Part shown: positions 22,801 through 35,067 of the stretch, one piece after another
Numbering within the stretch: position 1 is the first letter of the stretch
Layout: the number at the start of each line of letters is the position of its first letter
Source of the DNA: Oopsacas minuta
Taxonomy: Eukaryota; Porifera; Hexactinellida; Lyssacinosida; Leucopsacidae
Length of the DNA: 64,000 bases
Reading direction: 5' to 3'
Assembly (NCBI GenBank): GCA_024704765.1
Contig: JAKMXF010000111.1
Coordinates: 1,194,619 to 1,258,618 of the forward strand
The notes under the pieces: model-generated
Databases searched by the model: none
What the model saw: only the letters and a program-made list of their open reading frames with translations
What the model was told of the DNA's origin: nothing
Position numbers and translations under genes: made by a program

Positions 22801-24294
22801 AATAATGCATCTTTTCGCTGTCAAATGTACACCCAAATGGTTTATTTCTGGTTTGAGCTCTGTCATTATTAGCTGATAGGATATTCGTAGATTACAACGG
22901 ATTCTCTGTTGAGATATTATCTTTTTCAATTTTTCTTGATCGACAGTTGTGGGACTAAATGGTAGATCAGAGGATTGTACTACAGGCTTCTGGTTCATCG
23001 AAGATTCCTGTTGAAAAAATACATCAATTATCGGATTACATATATATTACAAAGCGATTTTATCACACTGTGATGAAATCACAGAGAATTGCCAAAAATG
23101 AGGTGTGATGCAATTTTCTCGTCTTTTTTTATTTACTATTACTTCTATATGATTAATCATATTTCACACCTTTTTGCATGTTATTCACATCTTTATTTCC
23201 AGCTGGACACTGCAAAAAGTTCAACCCTTTTACACATCCTGTTAAGGAGGTTAGGACTTTGACAGAGCCCATGTACATTATATTGTGTTTAATATTTTTG
23301 CTTTGATGTGTACATTTTGTTGCAAATTGACAGTCCTTATGGGGCCGTAATATGATTAATCATATGACAGACCATGTAGATATAGATTTGAAATGTAAAA
23401 TTTATATCTACATACTCGATTACCCCCGACTAGCAGTTATAACGAAAACTCTAACATAATTTTGAATAATATGCAAAAGGGTGTAATATATGATTAATCA
23501 TTAGATAGATCTGGGAATTTATAGCTTTCAGACTCTGAAATATCTAAATATCGGACTCTACACACCCAATTACCCTTGCCAACATGTTGAAACCTAATCT
23601 CTAGCTTGCTTTTGAAATTGACATGGAAAGGTGTGAAATAATCACTTTAGAAATTCATAGCCGAGGTGCAAATCTCCGACCAAAAATGTATATGTATACG
23701 AATTTTCATGTAAATCTGATTGTTAGATTTCGCACGGCAGCGCAGACGGAAGGACGGACGTTACACATTGGCCATGCCATTGGGACATTTCCCTATAGAA
23801 GCTGCACTAAAATATGGATTCAGCATATCCAATATACTATTTAATTGAATTAAATTTACCGTACTTGATAAACGCGATTAATACTTAACATTTCAGAATT
23901 GCGAAATTCAAAATCTAAATTACACACCATATTTACTTACTTGACAACGCAGGGCGGCATACCCGGTACCCTATGGCTAGTCCGGCATCGCGGTACCACA
24001 TTCCAATAGGAATACAAAACAAGATAACTTCTTCAAGTGACTCAGAAAAGAAAATACTTATTGCTAATATAATATTTAGTGACTTACCTTTCTTATTTCT
24101 TCATTTACTTTTCGTTTAAACCGTCCAATTTCAACTGGTTTCATCCCCATTTTTACAAGCTCATCATCTGGAATATCTTGAAGGTCTTCCAGTTCTTCAG
24201 CTCCTAGATCGAGAATATGTTCTCTGTATTTGGCCAAACGGATCTGTTTTAAAAATGTATCCATCTCTGTCTCAGGGGTACAATTTGACGCCAT
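19828..24294 (-). pseudogene. SAM-Ubl-Ubl-vWA-UBC-U-box protein, - strand paralogue, unit A (four frame breaks)
   Basis: Exon 1 is 24088..24294 (207 nt, SAM domain: FLKQIRLAKYREHI ... LVKMGMKPVEIGRFKRKV). Exon 2 is 19828..23007 after a 1080-bp intron. Domain order matches the + paralogue: Ubl 1, Ubl 2 (LLTEYDIKDQSVIEI), helical core (LLFNKECLTLPHRVAIQE), and vWA with an intact MIDAS (VVLDTSRSM and GSTAIYDA). UBC follows with HCNINSAGRICHKVL, where the Asn of the usual HPN and the Cys (codon 20302-20304) are kept. The U-box is FTCPLTLNLFREPVITSHG. Against unit B there is a 1-bp loss near 22830, a 2-bp loss near 22762, a 1-bp loss near 22560 and a 1-bp gain near 20938. The UBC and U-box half is intact here, whereas it is the broken part in unit B. 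Promoter sequence is shared with divergent SPCS3. Confidence 0.78.
23008..24087 (-). other. intron of the - strand paralogue, unit A
   Basis: This 1080-bp intron has no counterpart at the same place in unit B except for about 30 bp next to the SAM exon. It contains three copies of a palindromic ATATGATTAATCAT motif at 23147, 23350 and 23488. It also contains repeat-like text (ACGGAAGGACGGACG near 23745). The 23623-23844 open stretch looks like chance. Confidence 0.7.
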
Positions 24295-24694
24295 GAGTTA
24301 TCACGGGAATTCAGGAAAATTGTGTATCTGCATTTCTGATTATCATTTACGTGTACTTATACTTTAGCTGATGTACATATACAAATAATTCTATAGTAAA
24401 GAAATTCTATCTTACCAGTTCTTATTGTCAATGGGAGGGATTAGGACGTATATTAAATGGTACTTTATGTGTTTATTACATATTATAATTTTTCCTAAAT
24501 CACATATGAATAGTGTTCTATTAGCATCGACGATATACGACGACTGTGCCGTCTGTCGAATACGTAGGATAGCGCTAGTTGCTAAGAACTTCAACTTGCA
24601 TGCTTGCAACATCTTTTACCTATTTATTTGATTAAAAATCAATAATAGCTTCTAATTGGTTAGACTAATAGCTATAAAGTAGAATAGTTAGCTG
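24295..24694. promoter_or_regulatory. divergent promoter region of the SAM gene and SPCS3, unit A
   Basis: Exactly 400 bp separate the two divergent start codons. The sequence is kept almost unchanged at 34681-35067, apart from a loss of about 13 bp near 35037. No TATA box is evident. Bidirectional use is inferred only from geometry and conservation. Confidence 0.5.
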
Positions 24695-25854
24695 ATGAAC
24701 ACTGTATTGGCTCGATTGAATGCAATATTTGCATTCTCCCTAACTGTCCTTGCAGTTTGCGCTTTCCTCCTATTCATTACTTCAATACCTCTGAACAATT
24801 TTCTAAATGACGTCACTATTCTACCTAGTCAGGTGAAAGTACGTAATGTTAGAGAGTTCCCTCGGTCTCCTGTTACGTCAGACCTAGGCTATCTGGTGTT
24901 TGATCTGTCAGCTAACCTGTCAGGTCTCTTCCATTGGAATTGTAAAGAGGTGTTTCTCTATCTGACAGCTGAGTACCAAACTGAAGATAATACTTTGAAC
25001 CAGGTTAGTCATTTTCTTAGTTTTGTTGTTGATAGATATTTTCTATATGTTATTGTTTAGTATTTATATAGTTATCAGACGCAGGTAGTTATTATATTTT
25101 CATCATTGAATAGATAAATGCATAATCACATATAAACCATATACTTGTATCTAGTCATTAATTCTCCTCACATTATACTGGGGTATTGCATGACAGGCCG
25201 CAACTAGGGCCTTTTGGGTGGCCACGTGCCAGGGAATTATACAAGTTATTCGGAGCTCGCTCCTAACACTCCTCTCAAATTTCATACACCCAAATCAGTA
25301 AATTAGTGTTATGGCATAGGGAAAGATCTTCAATTTTCACGCTCCCAATGTAATACGCCTATAGCAGTGTACGGCGCTCCTTGATAATTCCTTGACACGT
25401 GGCCACCCAGTTTCGACTCCACCCTAATACAAAAAGTATAGGCGGGTGGCATATCGCCTTATTTCCCACCCAGATTCAAGAGCCTAGTTGCGCCAATATT
25501 GTATAATAATATAATTTTAGCAGCTAGCGGCAATTCCCTAGTTTCCTAGCTACCCCGATTAATATTTGGTTACAATTCAATGCTCGGGTGGCGATTAGGC
25601 TACTATTCGAGATAATACAGTATTCTATCTAGATTATACTCTGGGATTCAATAATCCTCAGACATGGAAACTTACTTCTTGATTATCGTAATATGAATAC
25701 CAAGTATCCTTTCTTTGATGATGGACACGGTCTGAAGGGTAGAAATATTTCTCTAATTCTATCTTGGAATACTATACCTAATGCTGGTATGTTACCTATG
25801 TACTCTACTGATAGGGACCAAGTACGATTCTCATTTCCTAGATTGTATGAGTAG
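24695..25854 (+). CDS. SPCS3: signal peptidase complex subunit 3, copy A
   Basis: SPCS3 (SPC22/23) is an essential accessory subunit of the ER signal peptidase, a type II membrane glycoprotein that stabilises the catalytic subunit. Exons are 24695..25003 and 25633..25854 with a 629-bp intron; the product has 176 residues (human 180). It starts MNTVLARLNAIFAFSLTVLA, the family N-terminus, with the signal-anchor helix at about 12-34. Later landmarks are SDLGYLVFDLSANLSGLFHWN (a possible N-glycosylation site, NLS), ILWDSIILR, and FFDDGHGLKG followed by NISLILSWNTIPNAG. It is intact. Confidence 0.95.
25199..25492. repeat. MITE with nested inverted repeats in SPCS3 intron, copy A
   Basis: The outer arms are CGCAACTAGG (25199) and CCTAGTTGCG (ends 25492). 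Inner arms are GGGTGGCCACGTGCC (25215) and the matching GACACGTGGCCACCC (ends 25407). The same element is at the equivalent place in unit B, so it predates the duplication. Confidence 0.75.
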
Positions 25855-26140
25855 CTTATTAAATAGTTATGTGTTTGGTGTAGTTATTATTCATAATCCC
25901 TTATGTTTAGTTATTTGCCAGGTTGAACCGCTCGAACCAACTATCAGTATTCATGAGTAGGTTCGCTTCCTTGTCCAATACGTACTGATATGAATGTTAA
26001 CCCAACCGAATGCCAATACTATGTATCCTAAATATTGAGTACAACTGAATAACATCAAAATGTATCGTGATACTGATATTATTCAGTTGGTTTATTTAAT
26101 TGCAATTTGGCTTTTCATATATTCTTACAATCAACATTAG

Positions 26141-28773
26141 CACAGTAAAGAAGAATATGAGGCCCGAATTACAGATGAGAAAGGTAGTATTAAAGGTGTT
26201 CAGATAGAACAGAAGATAGAAATTACAAAAAGATCCTATTTCTATTTCTATTAGCTATAAATATCTAAATATTGATAGTATTAAATCAGCCAAAATTCGA
26301 AATGAATTAATTGATTCCTCTGAATGGATGTCTTTAAGATATTTTGAGTTAGTAACAATATTTTACAATTTATTTCAAAAACATTTTACTGTTCTTGAGT
26401 GTACAAGCATTGAAATTTATCACAGAACTGGATATCCAATGGTTACAAGTCCAAATGATTATTTTAAATTAGTCCAAGAATTTTGTGAAGAAGATTTTAA
26501 ATTTGTTTTTATTTTACCAAAAAGGCTTTTCAAATATAATTTTAATCCATCAAGCTCGAATAAACGTAGATCAACTTATACCCATTACCAATCACATCTT
26601 ATTCAAATATCCCATCAAGATTCTCGATCAAAATATGAAATCAGAATATTCCTCAATACTACTATTCTACGTGTTGATGAGTTAAAGTTTGAATGTTCTA
26701 AGAAATTCCACTTACCATACTCCTCTATTTCAATCAATCTTGGACTTCCTGACCAAGGTGGTATGGAATATAACTTAGAAGATAATACAAGTATCCACAT
26801 TGACAACATATTGAATGGAGATTTCAAATTGTATGTAAGTGTTGGTGAGTATTTTTGGGAACCAAATTATTTTAACAGTTTCAAGTTTGATTATTATTTC
26901 CTATTACTGAACTTACTGCTGACACACTAATCTATACCAATATATATTTGCTATTCCTTGCCAGAGAAGCTCATTTGAAGAGTTCATTAGATACAGTTAC
27001 TAGTTGTTTAGGTCTGCTACGGAAGATTTCTTGTTCCCCTCCTCTTGTTTATTCATTGAGGTTACTCTTTAATCAAAAACCCATTACACTCCCTCATAAG
27101 ATTGCAATTATTGAAGGATTGATTACTACTATAATGATGTTGAAATCTCATAGTAAATATATGAAACAATTCGAATTATCCTGTTTATGGCTCTATTTGT
27201 GTAGAAAGAGTGATGCATTTAATTTTGAAAGTGAACAAAAGGAAATTAATTCAAAAACGAACCCTAAAAATCAAATATTCAAGGAAACTGATCTTGATAA
27301 GTATAGAGAGTCTCCTCATATCAAATACGATTATACTTCATTCAGACGAAACAGGTATTCTCAATCCAGCTTAAATCCAACCATTTTTCATCACCCTATT
27401 GATTTATACCGGGAGTATCTAATGACTAGGCATTGCAATGGGTTAACTAAAATACGATATAAGAATGGCATAGAAACACCATTTGTATTCTATGGTTTTT
27501 CTATCAAGTCTAATACACCGACTCTTAATTGTTTTTCTCCTCTCCTTGGAGAGATTTCATTTGATCCTTATGTAGTCGGTAGTTGTGAAATATTGAATGT
27601 TAGTAATTATTCTAAGATATTAATTATCCTAGATATCAGTTATGATATGAACAATACATTAGATGGTCTTAATTCCATCCCGGATACTATCTCTAAAGAC
27701 AATGTATTCTATCAACTGGATACAGCTCTCTTCTTGATTGAGATTATTATAGATACATTAATTAGTAAGAATTTAGAATATTTATTGGGAATAACTTTAG
27801 TGTCCAATGACCATGGATTTGAAAATGGATATTTGGTATTTCAGGATTTGACTATTAAGTATAATCATTCTATTCAAGAATTACGAAAATGGATTCGAGC
27901 TACTACCCCTGAAATACCCACAAAAGAACGCTCTTCGCAAGGAGGTATATGTGGTGCTCTTGATTATTATTTGGCGAAGAAATATAATAATACAGAACTA
28001 TTTATCTTTACTAACCATAAATATATTGAACGTTTCTATGGAAGTAGTGTCCATCGTATCGAAACGGATATCTTGATGACGTCATATCGGTAAACACTAT
28101 TATGTTTGGGACATTAGGTGTGAGGCTTGAAACTTTATGTAAGAAATCACAAGGATCTTTAATTAATAGAGATTCTTTCTTCAGTAAGTCTGCCAGAGAT
28201 TCGAAAGACCCTATGTATTACTTCTGTCAATTCCGAGAATATGTTAATCGTACCAGAAAGTTACTTATTGGTACGACAAATCCTGATCAACTGTCTAGTT
28301 TTAAAGATATTTACAGTCAGTACAGGAATCGTTTGTCAAAGCAGAAGATTCCATTAAACGTAAGCATGATTCCTCCAATCAACACTACCAAGTAATTTCA
28401 TCTATCCTACACACTATTTCTCAATATTTGAGTAATCCTAATCCTTTTGTATCTATCTACTCAGTAGATGACGATGTAACAAATTGGTTGTTGTCCTCTA
28501 ACTAAAGAACTATATCACAATCCTGTTATATCTCCTGATGGAAACATTTTTGAAAGAAGTGCTATCTTAAAAAGTTTGAAAATTTCCCAGACAGATTTCA
28601 TCTCCAATAACCCGTTGACTGAGGAATTCTTATTTCCAAACTATGCTATTGCTGATTGTGTTGTAAAATATAAAATGAACTGTGTAAAATTCTGCAATGT
28701 GAGTATATATGTATATCTGTATATGAGTATATCTGTGTATGAGTATATCTCCTCTAATTTAGTAATTTGTTAA
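26141..28773 (+). pseudogene. + strand SAM/vWA/U-box paralogue, unit B, degraded
   Basis: This copy starts at the exon 2 acceptor (CAACATTAG). The SAM exon lies outside the duplicated unit and is missing. Frame breaks against unit A occur near 26222-26227 (net -2), 26897-26901 (-1) and 28085-28092 (-1). A block of about 45 bp is absent near 26182. At 28485-28493 a deletion of roughly 415 bp removes almost the whole UBC domain and fuses the end of the vWA part to the U-box (NPVISPDGN-like text survives). Part of the core is replaced by unrelated residues around 27180-27350. It is a clear pseudogene. Confidence 0.85.
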
Positions 28774-29584
28774 TGGCTTGCTATTTTGAATATTTATTGA
28801 GTTATATATGTTTTATAGATTTTATCCTCTGAATTAACATTTGTACGTTTGTTATGTTTTGATATATTCGTTCCTGCCTCAAAATGGTTGGGATCGGAAC
28901 TCATTCGTGATGATTTCTTCATTTGACATACTTGTGACTCCGGTGTCAAAGGGAATAATGTTACCCCGAACATTATTCCCTAGTGAATGATGTTTAGGTA
29001 GCATCATTTCCTAGGAAACCCTGTTTCTCCGAGTGTTTCCCCTTGTACACTTAGGAACACGTAAGCGGGTCAAGGAAACTTCCAGCCACCCTCGCAGGGC
29101 CAAGATCCAACGATAATCCAATGAAAATCCAGTTCAATCAACAAAATAGTGAGTTAGAAACACACTTCGCAACACATGTGCGGGTCAAGGAAACGTGAGG
29201 TATTCTGTACAGTATTCCGTAATCATAACCAGACGTCCTCTGGTTATGCATTGGGACGTACGGTTAATTGCTATTTAATAATATAGATTATTTCACTATG
29301 AATTATACTTACTTAAAATCAACTATATCGTGCCAACCTGAGGGAAGAAGATTTCCTATTATTTTTTCGGCTAGTTGAAGATTTCTCAATCGTCTTTCCT
29401 GACAAACAACCCATAAACCTAATCACTCAATAGTTATACACCAAAATTATACAAACATAAAGAGCTAATAGAGTTCAATCACACATCCTATCAACCTAGT
29501 ATCTAAAGCACTGCTGTTGTAAATATCAAATCTTAACTAAATTTGCATGCATATTCTAAATAAATAATAGAATCTTTGATCTGT
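28774..29584. other. convergent spacer, unit B
   Basis: It is collinear with 19036-19827 with small indels. A local rearrangement near 29058-29090 repeats GGGTCAAGGAAAC. No gene is seen. Confidence 0.6.
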
Positions 29585-32500
29585 TCATAGATCGGATAGC
29601 TTTGAGCGAAACTCTTTGATGCCTTCTATGACTGCATAGTTAGGAAAAAGTTGTTCCTTTGTTAACGACTTGAATGAGAAAGGATCTTGATTAGCAACAG
29701 TTTTAAGGTACTCTTCAATTGCTTCTTTTTCATAAGTGTGACCATAGATAGTAATAACTGGTTCTCTGAAAAGACCGAGAGTTAACGGGCAAGTGAACTG
29801 CCCATGATAACAATTTTTGATATCAGGATTACCCCCTAGTATCTCAATACGAACATCTCGTTTAGTTTTGTGCCTTGCGTGTGTTTGTGTGAAATTTCTT
29901 GCCTCCTTCTCATACTCCTGTTTATTTGAGCTAAGCAAAGCAGCCTTGTAGCTATCTAGTGGATCATCTGGAGTAGCTTCAAGAAGTAATCCGTACACGT
30001 AATTCAATATCTCTCTAATTTTCATCTCTGGTGAGTAAAACCTATCTAGGACCTTATGACATATCCTCCCAGCACTGTTAATATTACAATGATATATAGG
30101 AGTGATGAACCTGATATTTGGAGGTTTATTTGGATAATCTTTTGTAAATTCTATGTATAAACAGAATATTCCTTTTCATATGGAGTTCCTTCTGGTGCTT
30201 CTAACATCAAGTGCCAGAAGTCAACAGCATCACTACATGGAAATATTTCAAAGTCTGGGTGAGGATTTGTTTGTAGATAAGCTAGCTCTTTAATTATCTC
30301 CTTGTAACTTCAGCACTAACTTGTGAAGATATTATTTTATGCATTACCGCATTTACTAAGCATTTTAGGGATGTTTGAAACGAGCTTGCCAGCTTGTCTG
30401 GGTGTCTGAATTCTGGATTAGTATCAAATGGATTAATAGAGATTCTTCAATACTAATATCCAAGTGATTCTTATATTTCCTACAAGCTAAATTTAACATT
30501 GTTTCAAATTCAAATATGTTTGATAGTTCCTTTTGGTCCTTTGGTTGAAATGACAATCCACCTGATATTTTGGCTATAGCATGGGTATTAACTTTACCTC
30601 CACATAGTAACACGCTATCCATCACTATATTGTTGCTTATCAGAGAGTTTGATGCATTACTAGGTGATATTTTAGATGCATTATCACCACCAGATGTTAA
30701 ACATAATATTCTTGCTTTTAGAGTATTAGGGAAACTGTGTTTCAATTTGAAGGAGTTAATATGCCCAATGGTAAAGATAATAGCATCATAAATCGCGGTA
30801 CTACCTTTGTTTGGGAATGATCTAATCTCTTTAGAAAAGTGTCTGAATGACTCAGTTAACTCTAATTCCAATTTAGATGTACCTCCAAATATCACTAATC
30901 CAATCATGTTTTTATAATTATAAGCTGTAGTACGATTACAGAACTGTTCGAATCCAGTCATTGCTAATTCATACTTGGATTTGTTTGCGAAATATTGTGA
31001 ATCCATTGACCTACTTGTATCCAATACCACCATTATGATTTCTTCTATTTCATTTAGTGGACGAGTTATAGTTGTGAGATCTACAGTTGTGTTTGTAGCT
31101 ATAGTATCCGAGCCTTTTAGTAGTTTATCATACTGAGAGTAATTCCCCTTTCTTAATGTTTCACCTAAATCATCAGCATCAAAATTGAAAATATTTCCTC
31201 CTAGAGGATCAAATCCTTCATAAGATTTACTATCATCCTTACTACCTCCAATATAGTTACAAACCATTCCATTTACACCAAGAATCATACAAGGAACTGG
31301 ACAAGTATGATCTTTAAGAGCTAAGGGTGATTGAATGCAGAGAAATTTCATTTCTGACCGTTTTGTTATAATAGTGTTCCATTCTCTTGTTAAATCAACT
31401 TCATTGATTACCATAGATTTTTCTTTCCATATCTGAACCTCAAAGCCTGAGAAGCATTTGATTATCCTGACATATTCTGGAAGAGGTTCGAACATTTCGT
31501 TATTAATTTTTCCAGTATAATTTGCTTTGTCAACTATGTGAGGAATTCCTTCACTATCCATCACTCTTTTAGGATCTCTCATGCGATTATTCTTAACACT
31601 ACAGCAAAGATCGAAATTTGAATATTCCTCTGTTCTGCTGCTATGATATTCTTTTGCAAATTCAATGAAGTAAGCCCAAAAATTGGTGGATTCTTCTAGG
31701 ATTTTATTCTCTTGAATGGTAATGGAGCTATTAACATCTCCTTTTAGCTGTTTCGGTCCTATTGACTTATATACCAACATCAGTACCTCTTGAATGGCAA
31801 CTCTGTGTGGTAGAGTTAAACATTCTTTATTGAATAATAGTTTTAGTGCATGGATTAATGGAGCACATCCTGTAATGCTTCTAATATGGCCAAGAACATT
31901 GGTTCGAATATTTAACGGTTGTTTTCTAATCCATATAGAAAGTGTGTAGAGCGAAGCGAAAAACAAACTTTTTCCATAAACCGTTTGAGAATCATTCCAT
32001 GAAGCTAAACATGCACCAGCAAAGAAATTCTGATCCCAGGATGATAACCAAAATTCACTTTCTGGTGTTATCTCTATCACAGATTGATCTTTAATATCAT
32101 ACTCTGTCAAAAGTTTTTCTCTATTTTCGAGTTTGACTTCCTTATCCTTAGAGATAACTTTTAATTTGAAACATGTCAGTGGGAGAGATGTCATTTGATG
32201 AATGATATTCGTTAGTTCCTTCACTTTTACTTTATTACAGTTAATACCAACCTGTATCGGTCCAAATCCTACCTCCTCATTTTGAAAGAATATCATATCT
32301 TCTTTTTCATTTATCCCTTTCGTTACCGACTTATTTATACTTGAAACTTTTTTATCCTCTTCCGTGAATATTTTAGGCCTGGGTATCGCGTATAGCAAAA
32401 TTGGGTCATACGTCTCAAGACACCAATCACTCAACTTAGAAATATAGCTAGATGGATTAATTGCTAGAGGATATCCTTCACGAGTATAGAGTTCTATTGT

Positions 32501-34680
32501 AAGGTTGTTTCCCAAATTCCTGTGTTCTTGTTCACAAATCATGTTAACCAAATCAAAATAATAGTTCTTTTCGCTGTCAAATGTAACACTCAAATGGTTT
32601 ATTTGTGGTTTGAGCTCTGTCATTATTAGCTGATAGGATATTCTTAAGTTACAACGGATTCTCTGTTGAGATATTATCTTTTTCAATTTTCCTTGATCGA
32701 CAGTTGTGGGACTAAATGGTACGCCAGTGGTTTGTAGCTTAAGAGGAGGGCTCATCGGAGACGCCTGTCGGAAATTTATTTAATTATTACAGCTTCCAAA
32801 ATATTTGTTGATTAGGCCATGTAATGTATATTCTTGTTTCTCATCCCCTCCCGTCCGAGAAGATTTTATTTAGCATTTTTCCAAATTTATGGATAATTCT
32901 TTGGTCACCGATTGTGCAATCCATATTTTACTAGTACTTGTATAGTTGAATAAATTAATAATTTTAATGCTGAGAGGGAACGTGATGAGCAGGATATATT
33001 CCTAAGTATAAAAGTAAGGAAAGGCTTCAAAGTATTGCCCCCTCCACAAACTTGCTCCTCTTATGTAGTATAACCGGCGCCTGTTTTAATGTCCTAGTTT
33101 CCCACAACTTGTCTACATCTACATCCTTTGAGATACAATATATTTTCATTACTTGTGGAAGCTTCCGAGTACAAAAACGTTGATACTATCATAATTAGAA
33201 CTTTTAAGTTGAAAATTTGAAGGAATATAAGAATTCCAACATGATAACGATATTTACACAAAATAGGAGAATACAAAAGTATATTACTTGTTCATAACAT
33301 ATTGAATTATAATTTCTAAACTGAAAAATCTATCTTAATAATCCAAATATTTCCATAAAGAAGCGACTTCGCATTCCCCTGGAATTTAAACTAAGGGAAC
33401 GACATCCTCCCCAATATACCCCTGTTGATGAGATGGTCAAAATATTTACATATTAACTGGACTATAAAAATACAAGTAAATACAGTCCGCGTCCCATTTC
33501 TGAAGAAATTCCCGATGAGAAACAAGTAACTTATTTTCCATAACCTAAATCAGCGTACTCTATTACCCAGCATAACAGTTGAAACCAATGAGAAACTTGG
33601 AAATTCGAAATTCGGAAAAATGAGACCTTAAATGGAGGCCATTCGTTAACTCGAACAGATTTTCAATTCCCTTGAGGTTCGAGTTACCGAGTTTGGAGTT
33701 GTTGACTGTACTATCGTCATATACAATTAACATACATTCCATAGGTACTAACCGGAAACTGGGGTGAATAATAATCAGGGTGACCATTTCCTCATTCGTA
33801 AAAAAGGACATTTAATGATAAAGAATTTTCATTTATAGTTATTACGATGATTAGCTATGCTTGCTTATAGCGCTATTTTTCCACATTAATTGCGGCCATT
33901 TTAAGGAAATCCAGTGGGATGTTCTAGAAATACGATTTATTGAGTGCTAGTCTGGTTTGAAGCCTCAATAAAGGAAATTATTAAAAGCAAAAATACAGGA
34001 TTATATTTAGGGGTCTCCTGCCCAAATCGATGTTTTGAGAAGTTGCACGTTTGGAGCCTACTCCTTTCCCCAATCAGAATCGTTGACAACTTTTCTAATG
34101 TGGGGAGAGCTATTTCTTAGTGGCCATAAAGGTTTATATTAATAGTATAGTAGAAAAACTGAGCCCCCTTGTCTACGGTCTTGCCATTATTTGACCTAGT
34201 ATGGTGTGTGTACATACTACTCTTGAGTTTAAAGAAGTTTGTATGAAAATTAAGTACAGTCAACATCCACTAACTTTAATGCTCATTAACTCGAACGATG
34301 TTCACTCCCATTCGTTGTACTTTTACTACTTATCGTATCCGTTAACTCGAACATTCGCTATTTTGAACAGATTATGATTTCCCTTGAGGGTAAGAGTTAT
34401 TTACTGTATGTCACAAAAGCACAAAATCTCTCAATTAATATACTTATTGCTAATATAATATTTAGTGACTTACCTTTCTTATTTCTTCATTTACTTTTCG
34501 TTTAAACCGTCCAATTTCAGCTGGTTTCATCCCCATTTTTACAAGCTCATCATCTGGAATATCTTGAAGGTCTTCCAGTTCTTCAGCTCCTAGATCGAGA
34601 ATATGTTCTCTGTATTTGGCCAAACGGATCTGTTTTAAAAATGTATCCATCTCTGTCTCAGGGGTACAATTTGACGCCAT
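29585..34680 (-). pseudogene. SAM-Ubl-Ubl-vWA-UBC-U-box protein, - strand paralogue, unit B (three frame breaks)
   Basis: Exon 1 is 34474..34680 (SAM; one Val-to-Ala change from unit A). Exon 2 is 29585..32764 after a 1709-bp intron. From 32764 down to about 30430 the frame is open. It shows both ubiquitin-like domains, the LTLPHRVAIQE core and a complete vWA (VVLDTSRSM near residue 577 counted from the ATG in exon 2, GSTAIYDA, then TSGGDNAS). Three single-base losses near 30430, 30298 and 30173 then scramble the first half of the UBC domain. Because they sum to three, the normal frame returns before GRICHKVL and continues through the U-box to the stop. The first ~18 codons of exon 2 differ from unit A. 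It is the best-preserved copy for the N-terminal and vWA half. Confidence 0.78.
32765..34473 (-). other. intron of the - strand paralogue, unit B, unrelated to unit A
   Basis: Apart from the ~30 bp next to the SAM exon, this 1709-bp intron does not match the unit A intron. It contains GTTAACTCGAAC-type repeat text near 33650 and 34290. No coding exon is recognised; the short minus open stretches are not supported. Confidence 0.65.
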
Positions 34681-35067
34681 GAGTTATCACGGGAATTCAG
34701 GAAAATTGTGTATCTGCATTTCTGATTATCATTTACGTGTACTTATACTTTAGCTGATGTACATATACAAATAATTCTATAGTAAAGAAATTCTATCTTA
34801 CCAGTTCTTATTGTCAATGGGAGGGATTAGGACGTATATTAAATGGTACTTTATGTGTTTATTACATATTATAATTTTTCCTAAATCACATATGAATAGT
34901 GTTCTATTAGCATCGACGATATACGACAACTGTGCCGTCTGTCGAATACGTAGGATAGCGCTAGTTGCTAAGAACTTCAACTTGCATGCTTGCAACATCT
35001 TTTACCTATTTATTTGATTAAAAATCAATAATAGCTTATAATAGCTATAAAGTAGAATAGTTAGCTG

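Larger units (their letters stand above)
15761..25899. repeat. tandem segmental duplication, unit A
   Basis: The unit is collinear with 25895-36282. It starts in intron 1 of the + strand gene (so only unit A has its SAM exon) and ends about 45 bp after the SPCS3 stop. The junction between units falls at a short shared AATCC. Coding parts are nearly identical between units, and SPCS3 exon 1 is identical at the protein level. Large differences are a UBC deletion in unit B and an unrelated intron segment in the - strand gene. Confidence 0.92.

Noticed and set aside
22558-32764. Treating all frame breaks in the duplicated genes as programmed +1 shifts
   Set aside because: Most are base losses or net -1/-2 changes at different sites in each copy, which fits decay or assembly error rather than one shift signal.
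33563-33811. Minus-strand open stretch in the unit B intron
   Set aside because: It lies within repeat-like intronic sequence and has no homology or splice context.
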